DNA from: an uncultured Oscillospiraceae bacterium
Lineage (GTDB): Bacteria > Bacillota > Clostridia > Oscillospirales > Ruminococcaceae
Assembly (NCBI GenBank): GCA_900546885.1
Contig: UREN01000061.1
Span: 1 to 11,045 of the forward strand
Reading direction: 5' to 3'
Length of the DNA stretch: 11,045 nucleotides
Part shown: piece by piece, positions 7,274 to 11,045 of the stretch
How the letters are laid out: the number at the start of each line of letters is the position of its first letter
How positions within the stretch are numbered: position 1 is the stretch's first letter
The notes under the pieces: model-generated
What the model saw: the letters and a program-made list of their open reading frames with translations, nothing else
Databases searched by the model: none
What the model was told of the DNA's origin: nothing
Position numbers and translations under genes: made by a program

Positions 7274-7292
7274 TTGACAAACAATGACAAAA
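7259..7292 (+). repeat. TGACAAA repeats over the small-RNA promoter
   Basis: The 10-mer AATGACAAAA occurs twice (7259-7268 and 7283-7292), 24 bp apart, and TGACAAA occurs a third time between them (7275-7281), overlapping the -35 hexamer. The placement resembles a tandem operator but may be chance in AT-rich sequence. A related ATGACAAAA lies at 11016-11024. Confidence 0.4.
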
Positions 7293-7302
7293 GGGTTACA
7301 AT
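7274..7302 (+). promoter_or_regulatory. Near-consensus promoter of a candidate small RNA
   Basis: TTGACA (7274-7279) is a perfect -35 and TACAAT (7297-7302) matches five of six -10 positions, with exactly 17 bp between. It is the best promoter in the window. Transcription would start near 7309 and meet the terminator at 7438-7472, without passing any likely gene. Confidence 0.8.
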
Positions 7303-7308
7303 TTAGCT

Positions 7309-7475
7309 GCAAGGAAGTTACAAGGCTTCTGCAAGTGCACTTTTTCATCGGGTGCGGGCCCTCTCCTCCGCCACAGCTTTCTCCTATCTGTGGTTTTCGG
7401 GTGCCGCACAATCTTTTCAAACTCCATTTCACAAGGCAAAAAGCCCCCGTGCAAGGCACACGGGGGCTTTTTGTA
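7309..7475 (+). ncRNA. Candidate structured small RNA or attenuated leader, family not recognised
   Basis: A transcript of about 165 nt is bounded by the promoter at 7274-7302 and the terminator at 7438-7472. Its core is a long hairpin: GTGCGG (7352-7357) with CCGCAC (7404-7409), CCC (7359-7361) with GGG (7399-7401), an asymmetric internal loop, then CCACAG (7371-7376) with CTGTGG (7388-7393) capped by an 11-nt loop. A possible closing helix pairs GGAAGTT (7313-7319) with AACTCC (7420-7425), one base bulged; GGAAG/CTTCT (7313-7317/7326-7330) is the alternative. Both the internal loop (TCTCCTCCG, 7362-7370) and the apical loop (CTTTCTCCTAT, 7377-7387) are CU-rich and could pair with Shine-Dalgarno sequences. 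I do not recognise it as 6S, SRP, tmRNA or a purine riboswitch. It lies 160 nt before guaB, which has its own promoter, so a free small RNA is favoured over a leader. Confidence 0.5.
7438..7472 (+). terminator. Intrinsic terminator of the candidate small RNA
   Basis: GCCCCCGTG (7443-7451) pairs perfectly with CACGGGGGC (7459-7467) across a 7-nt loop, preceded by AAAAA and followed by TTTTT. It lies about 130 nt after the predicted transcription start and 165 nt before guaB. It can also stop read-through from the thioesterase and, given the A run, may work on the other strand. Confidence 0.9.
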
Positions 7476-7540
7476 TGTTTTGCCCACAAAAGCGTTAGTG
7501 CCCACAGCTTTTTTCGGCGGGCGGCAGAACAAAACAAGGC

Positions 7541-7569
7541 TTTCGAAAACAGGCGAATTGTGGTACGAT
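7541..7569 (+). promoter_or_regulatory. Candidate guaB promoter with extended -10
   Basis: TACGAT (7564-7569) matches five of six -10 positions and is preceded by TGG, giving the TGn extension. The -35, TTTCGA (7541-7546), is weak (three of six) at 17 bp, as often tolerated with an extended -10. The start would be near 7576, leaving a leader of about 62 nt. Confidence 0.55.
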
Positions 7570-7583
7570 AAAGAAAATTGAAG

Positions 7584-7610
7584 GCAGGGCGGGCGCACGC
7601 CTGGCTCTGC
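7584..7610 (+). other. Hairpin in the guaB 5' UTR
   Basis: GCAGGGC (7584-7590) pairs with GCTCTGC (7604-7610), one G-U pair included, and GGGC (7591-7594) pairs with GCCT (7599-7602), closing on a GCAC tetraloop with one bulged G (7603). It begins about eight bases from the predicted 5' end and stops ten bases before the ribosome site. There is no T run, so it is not a terminator; it could stabilise the mRNA or tune initiation. Confidence 0.55.
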
Positions 7611-7620
7611 AGGAACACAG

Positions 7621-7628
7621 AAAAGGAG
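7621..7628 (+). promoter_or_regulatory. Ribosome binding site fixing the guaB start
   Basis: AAAAGGAG ends nine bases before the ATG at 7638. It excludes the in-frame ATG at 7578, whose extra 20 residues would translate the 5' UTR hairpin and are unlike any IMP dehydrogenase N-terminus. Confidence 0.85.
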
Positions 7629-7637
7629 AACGAGACG

Positions 7638-9149
7638 ATGGCTACTTATTTCAGCGAACCTTCCCGCACCTTTGGGGAGTATCTGCTTGTGCCAGGGTAT
7701 TCTTCCGCCGAGTGCATCCCGGCGGCGGTAAGCCTGAAAACACCACTTGTAAAGTATAAAAAAGGGCAGGAAGAATGTCCGCTCTCTCTGAACATCCCAA
7801 TGGTATCGGCAATTATGCAGTCTGTCTCGAACGATACGATGGCGATCGCGCTGGCGAAAGAGGGCGGCATTTCCTTTGTGTACGGGTCGCAGAGCGTAGA
7901 GGATGAGGCGGCCATGATTGCGCGGGTGAAAAGCTATAAAAAGGGCTTTATCACCAGCGATTCCAATGTGCGCCCGGACGCCACACTGGCCGATATTCTG
8001 GAACTGAAACGGCGCACCGGCCATTCCACAGTGGCTGTCACGGATGACGGCACGGCACATGGCAAGCTGCTTGGTATTATTGGCAGCCGCGATTACCGTG
8101 TTTCGCGTATGAGCCCGGATGTGCCTGTGACGGATTTTATGACGCCGTTTGAGCATATTGTCACCGCCCCGGCAGATACCACACTGAAAAAGGCGAACGA
8201 CATCATTTGGGACAACAAGCTGAACGCGCTGCCCCTTATTGATGAAAACCAGCACCTGCAGTATATCGTGTTCCGCAAAGACTACGATTCCCACAAGGAA
8301 AACGTAAACGAACTGCTGGACAAGAATAAAAGCTATGTGGTGGGCGCGGGCATCAACACGCGCGACTATGAAACGCGGGTGCCCGCCCTGGTAGAGGCTG
8401 GTGCAGACGTGCTGTGTATCGATTCTTCCGAGGGCTTCAGCGAATGGCAGGCGCGCACGCTGAAATGGATTCGCGACCGGTACGGCGATGCGGTAAAGGT
8501 GGGCGCGGGCAATGTGGTAGACCGCGACGGTTTCCGCTTCTTGGCCGAGGCCGGTGCCGATTTCGTGAAGGTGGGCATTGGCGGCGGTTCTATCTGCATC
8601 ACACGCGAAACCAAGGGCATTGGCCGCGGGCAGGCCACGGCTACCATTGAGGTGGCTGCGGCGCGCGACGAATACTTCAAAGAGACGGGCGTCTATGTGC
8701 CCATCTGCTCGGACGGCGGCATTGTGCACGATTATCACATTACGCTGGCGCTTGCCATGGGTGCAGATTTTGTGATGCTGGGCCGCTATTTCTCGCGCTT
8801 TGATGAAAGCCCCACCAACAAGCTGAAAATTAACGGTCAGTTCGTGAAAGAGTACTGGGGCGAGGGCTCGAACCGTGCGCGCAACTGGCAGCGGTATGAC
8901 CTGGGCGGCGCACAGAAGCTGAGCTTTGAAGAGGGCGTGGACAGCTATGTGCCCTATGCTGGTGCCCTGAAAGATGGCGTAAGTGTAACGCTTGCCAAAG
9001 TGCGCAGCACCATGTGCAACTGCGGCGCGCTGTCTATTCCAGAGCTGCAGGAAAAAGCACGCCTGACGGTGGTTTCCTCCACCAGCATTGTGGAGGGCGG
9101 CGCACATGACGTGATGCTGAAGAACAAAGCTGCCTCCGTGGCAGAATAA
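7638..9149 (+). CDS. guaB: Inosine-5'-monophosphate dehydrogenase
   Basis: A 503-residue cytosolic enzyme that oxidises IMP to XMP with NAD+, the committed step to GMP. The N-terminal [20 protein letters not shown] is typical of clostridial IMPDH. Two CBS repeats (about 95-155 and 163-220) form the regulatory insert in the TIM barrel. The catalytic loop is GGGSICITR with Cys320, the IMP phosphate/ribose site includes CSDGGIV (Asp359), and the flap has NWQRY (Arg419, Tyr420). The loop differs from the common GPGSICTTR by Pro to Gly and Thr to Ile, and [11 protein letters not shown] replaces the more usual GSLLAGTEESP; I believe these mark a clostridial subtype rather than loss of function. It has its own candidate promoter and a leader hairpin; no purine riboswitch is seen. 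Transketolase genes follow 16 nt later in the same operon. Confidence 0.96.
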   Translation: MATYFSEPSRTFGEYLLVPGYSSAECIPAAVSLKTPLVKYKKGQEECPLSLNIPMVSAIMQSVSNDTMAIALAKEGGISFVYGSQSVEDEAAMIARVKSYKKGFITSDSNVRPDATLADILELKRRTGHSTVAVTDDGTAHGKLLGIIGSRDYRVSRMSPDVPVTDFMTPFEHIVTAPADTTLKKANDIIWDNKLNALPLIDENQHLQYIVFRKDYDSHKENVNELLDKNKSYVVGAGINTRDYETRVPALVEAGADVLCIDSSEGFSEWQARTLKWIRDRYGDAVKVGAGNVVDRDGFRFLAEAGADFVKVGIGGGSICITRETKGIGRGQATATIEVAAARDEYFKETGVYVPICSDGGIVHDYHITLALAMGADFVMLGRYFSRFDESPTNKLKINGQFVKEYWGEGSNRARNWQRYDLGGAQKLSFEEGVDSYVPYAGALKDGVSVTLAKVRSTMCNCGALSIPELQEKARLTVVSSTSIVEGGAHDVMLKNKAASVAE

Positions 9150-9165
9150 AGGGAGGTTTTTTGGA

Positions 9166-9987
9166 ATGGAACTTGCATTGCAGCAGGAGAAGGCAAAACA
9201 CCTTCGCGCAGATATCCTGAAAATGCTGTGCTGCGCAAAATCGGGCCATCCGGGCGGGTCGCTCTCTTGTGTGGAGATCCTGATGGCGTTGTATTATAAC
9301 GTAATGAAGGTGGACCCTTCCAACCCTCATTGGGAGCAGAGAGACCGGTTTGTGCTCTCGAAAGGGCATGCGTGCCCGGCGTTGTATGCCGTGCTGGCCG
9401 ATAAGGGCTTCTTCCCGCGGGAAGAACTGTGGACGCTGCGCAAAACGGCAAGCCATTTGCAGGGCCACCCGGATATGCGCAAAACGGCTGGTGTGGATGT
9501 GAACACCGGCTCTCTTGGGCAGGGTGTTTCCATTGCCGGCGGCCTTGCCATGGCGGCCAAATACAAAGGGGAAAACCACCGTGTGTTTGCCCTTGTGGGC
9601 GATGGCGAGATACAGGAGGGCATTGTGTGGGAAGCGGCAATGAGCGCTGCACACTACAAGCTGGATAACCTCACTGTCATTTTAGATCACAACGGCCTGC
9701 AAATTGACGGCAGAAACGATGAAGTGATGAGCATTGGAGACCCCATGAAAAAGTATGAGGCTTTTGGTTTCGCATGCGTGAAGGTGGCCGATGGGCACGA
9801 TATTGGCGCCATTGTAGCCGCGCTGAACACCCCGCATGAGGGCAAGCCTCTGTTTGTGTGCTGTGAAACGCACAAAGGCCATGGCGTGTCGTTTATGGAA
9901 GATCAGGTGGGCTGGCACGGAAAGGCGCCCAGCCGGGAAGAATATGAAAAAGCGCTTGCAGAATTGGGGGTGCAGGACAATGGCTGA
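9166..9987 (+). CDS. Transketolase, N-terminal (thiamine diphosphate-binding) subunit
   Basis: A 273-residue protein equal to the N-terminal third of full-length transketolase. Visible motifs are SGHPGGS (26-32), SKGH (65-68), the long helix pattern LQGHPDM (98-104), TGSLGQG (114-120) and the thiamine diphosphate-Mg motif starting GDGE (145-148) and ending at Asn168, followed by DHNGLQIDG. It pairs with the C-terminal subunit encoded next to form the active enzyme of the non-oxidative pentose phosphate pathway, moving two-carbon units between sugar phosphates. The start is fixed by GGGAGG (9151-9156), nine bases before the ATG. The gene begins 16 nt after guaB and overlaps the next gene by 8 nt. 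Split transketolases are common in Clostridia and archaea, so this is not a broken gene. Confidence 0.95.
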   Translation: MELALQQEKAKHLRADILKMLCCAKSGHPGGSLSCVEILMALYYNVMKVDPSNPHWEQRDRFVLSKGHACPALYAVLADKGFFPREELWTLRKTASHLQGHPDMRKTAGVDVNTGSLGQGVSIAGGLAMAAKYKGENHRVFALVGDGEIQEGIVWEAAMSAAHYKLDNLTVILDHNGLQIDGRNDEVMSIGDPMKKYEAFGFACVKVADGHDIGAIVAALNTPHEGKPLFVCCETHKGHGVSFMEDQVGWHGKAPSREEYEKALAELGVQDNG

Positions 9988-10912
9988 GGGAAAGTCTTTG
10001 AGAATTGCCTACGGCGAAGAGCTGTGTGAGCTGGGCAAAGAAAACAGCAAGGTTGTCGTGCTGGACGCAGACCTTGCGGGCGCCACAATGACAAAGCTGT
10101 TCAAGGCGCAGTATCCAGAGCGTTTCTTCGATTTCGGAATTGCCGAGGCGAACATGGTTTGCGCGGCAGCCGGCATGGCCCATGAAGGGCTGGTGCCCTT
10201 TGTTTCCACCTTTGCGCTGTTCGGGGCGGGGCGTGCCTATGAACAGATTCGCAACAGTGTGGCATATGTCAATGCCAATGTGAAGTTCTGCCTGACGCAT
10301 TCCGGCCTGTCCGTGGGGGAAGACGGCGGCAGCCATCAGAGCATTGAGGACATTGCCCTGATGCGCGTTTTGCCCCATATGACGGTGCTGGTGCCGTGCG
10401 ATGCACTGGAAACGCAGAAAGCCGTGCGCGCTGCGGCCGAGATAGAGGGCCCGGTTTATGTGCGCGTGGCGCGCCCGGTGTGCCCCATCCTTACGGGCGA
10501 GGATACGCCGTTTGTGCCCGGCAAGGCCAATGTGCTGCGCGAGGGCGGCGACGTGGCCATTGTGGCCACGGGCCTGATGGTGCAGCGCGCCCTTGCGGCG
10601 GCGGAAATGCTGGCGCAAGAGGGAATACAGGCCGCTGTGCTGAATGTGCATACCATCAAGCCGTATGACGCACAAACCGTGCTGGAATGGGCGGAAAAGT
10701 GTGGCGCCGTTGTCACGGCGGAAGAGCATTCGCTCATCGGCGGGCTGGCTTCTGCCACGGCGGAAGCACTGATGGGAAAAACCAGTGCAAAATTTGCTGC
10801 GGTGGGCATTGAGGATAAGTTCGGAAAATCGGGCAACCCGGACGAACTGTTCGAGGAATATGGCCTGGCGGCAAAACATATTGCAGAAAAGGCAAAAGGT
10901 CTTTTGGTCTGA
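9980..10912 (+). CDS. Transketolase, C-terminal (pyrimidine-binding and C-terminal) subunit
   Basis: A 310-residue protein covering the pyrimidine-binding domain (about 1-170) and the C-terminal domain (about 185-310) of transketolase. FDFGIAEANMV carries the catalytic glutamate, Glu56, that activates thiamine diphosphate; LTHSGLSVGEDGGSHQ (105-120) and IEDIALMR follow, and the C-terminal domain has VAIVATGLMVQRAL and the AEEHSLIGGLAS pattern (247-258). It resembles 1-deoxyxylulose-5-phosphate synthase in this part, but the separate N-subunit identifies transketolase. The start at 9980 overlaps the upstream stop by 8 nt; GGGGG (9966-9970) is a weak ribosome site, suggesting translational coupling that keeps the two subunits equimolar. 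A strong terminator ends the operon. Confidence 0.94.
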   Translation: MAEGKSLRIAYGEELCELGKENSKVVVLDADLAGATMTKLFKAQYPERFFDFGIAEANMVCAAAGMAHEGLVPFVSTFALFGAGRAYEQIRNSVAYVNANVKFCLTHSGLSVGEDGGSHQSIEDIALMRVLPHMTVLVPCDALETQKAVRAAAEIEGPVYVRVARPVCPILTGEDTPFVPGKANVLREGGDVAIVATGLMVQRALAAAEMLAQEGIQAAVLNVHTIKPYDAQTVLEWAEKCGAVVTAEEHSLIGGLASATAEALMGKTSAKFAAVGIEDKFGKSGNPDELFEEYGLAAKHIAEKAKGLLV

Positions 10913-10931
10913 GTTCCATGGTTCCAAAACC

Positions 10932-10968
10932 GGCCAGGGCTGGCACTTGTGCCAGCCCTGGCCTTTTT
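10932..10968 (+). terminator. Terminator of the guaB-transketolase operon
   Basis: A perfect 15-bp inverted repeat (10932-10946 with 10949-10963) has only TT at its centre, so the top pairs must open. It is GC-rich and followed by TTTTT (10964-10968). It starts 19 nt after the transketolase stop. Confidence 0.95.
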
Positions 10969-11045
10969 GCAAATGGGGCCCTGCGGGCCAAAACGTGTGC
11001 CGCTTAGATACAATCATGACAAAAAGATACAAAATGCTGGAAATG
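10969..11045. other. Right edge, no gene recognised
   Basis: No coding frame is supported. A small GGCCC/GGGCC hairpin (10977-10981/10985-10989) without a T run, a TACAAT hexamer (11009-11014) lacking a -35, and ATGACAAAA (11016-11024) are present. The last suggests a promoter or operator for a gene beyond the window. Confidence 0.3.

Noticed and set aside
7143..7277. 44-codon small ORF after the thioesterase
   Set aside because: Its AAGG is only three bases from the ATG, no promoter precedes it and it runs into the -35 of the RNA promoter.
7309..7637. Purine riboswitch or 6S RNA upstream of guaB
   Set aside because: The conserved core of the purine aptamer is not seen, and the 5' and 3' ends do not form the long closing stem expected of 6S RNA, although only a covariance search can settle the latter.
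7296..9107. 603-codon open frame on the minus strand opposite guaB
   Set aside because: It is a shadow of guaB caused by GC-rich codon use; it has no recognisable domain, is rich in His, Arg and Cys, and runs through the candidate RNA and terminator.
10977..10989. Second terminator after the transketolase operon
   Set aside because: The GGCCC/GGGCC stem is short and lacks a T run on either usable side.
1..11045. CRISPR array or cas genes to go with the DUF1887 protein
   Set aside because: No regularly spaced direct repeats and no Cas-like protein were found anywhere in the window.

Overview
The window looks like chromosome of a moderately GC-rich, low-complexity-free Gram-positive anaerobe of the class Clostridia, most likely an Oscillospiraceae/Ruminococcaceae-type gut bacterium. 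This is inferred from strong AGGAGG-type ribosome sites, a YdiF-type ABC-F protein, a YtvI-like AI-2E family membrane protein, a clostridial subtype of IMP dehydrogenase and a transketolase split into two genes. The species is not identifiable by eye.

Layout. (1) 105-1849: a promoter drives two overlapping genes, a YjjG-type HAD phosphatase and an alpha/beta hydrolase of the lysophospholipase/monoacylglycerol lipase type, closed by a strong terminator. (2) 1892-3775: an ABC-F ATPase (translation factor family) on the plus strand converges on (3) 3843-4934, an AI-2E/YtvI-type membrane protein on the minus strand; one hairpin between them can terminate both transcripts. (4) 5222-7138: a CARF-like plus PD-(D/E)XK nuclease protein (DUF1887, the Card1/Can2 family known from type III CRISPR systems) followed 21 nt later by an acyl-ACP thioesterase. 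No CRISPR array or cas gene is visible, so the nuclease is an orphan here. (5) 7139-7637: a gene-free stretch that nevertheless holds a near-consensus promoter, a hairpin-rich region of about 165 nt and a strong terminator, together a candidate small RNA, and then a separate promoter and a 5' UTR hairpin for the next gene. (6) 7638-10968: guaB (IMP dehydrogenase) followed by the N- and C-terminal halves of transketolase, ending in a perfect 15-bp terminator.

How the genes fit together. guaB and the transketolase pair form one compact unit (16-nt gap, then an 8-nt overlap), which may join guanine nucleotide synthesis with ribose-phosphate supply. The HAD phosphatase and lipase are likely translationally coupled. 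Most genes are housekeeping. The points deserving attention are the orphan DUF1887 nuclease and the unannotated transcription unit at about 7274-7475, whose predicted loops carry CU-rich, anti-Shine-Dalgarno-like sequences.
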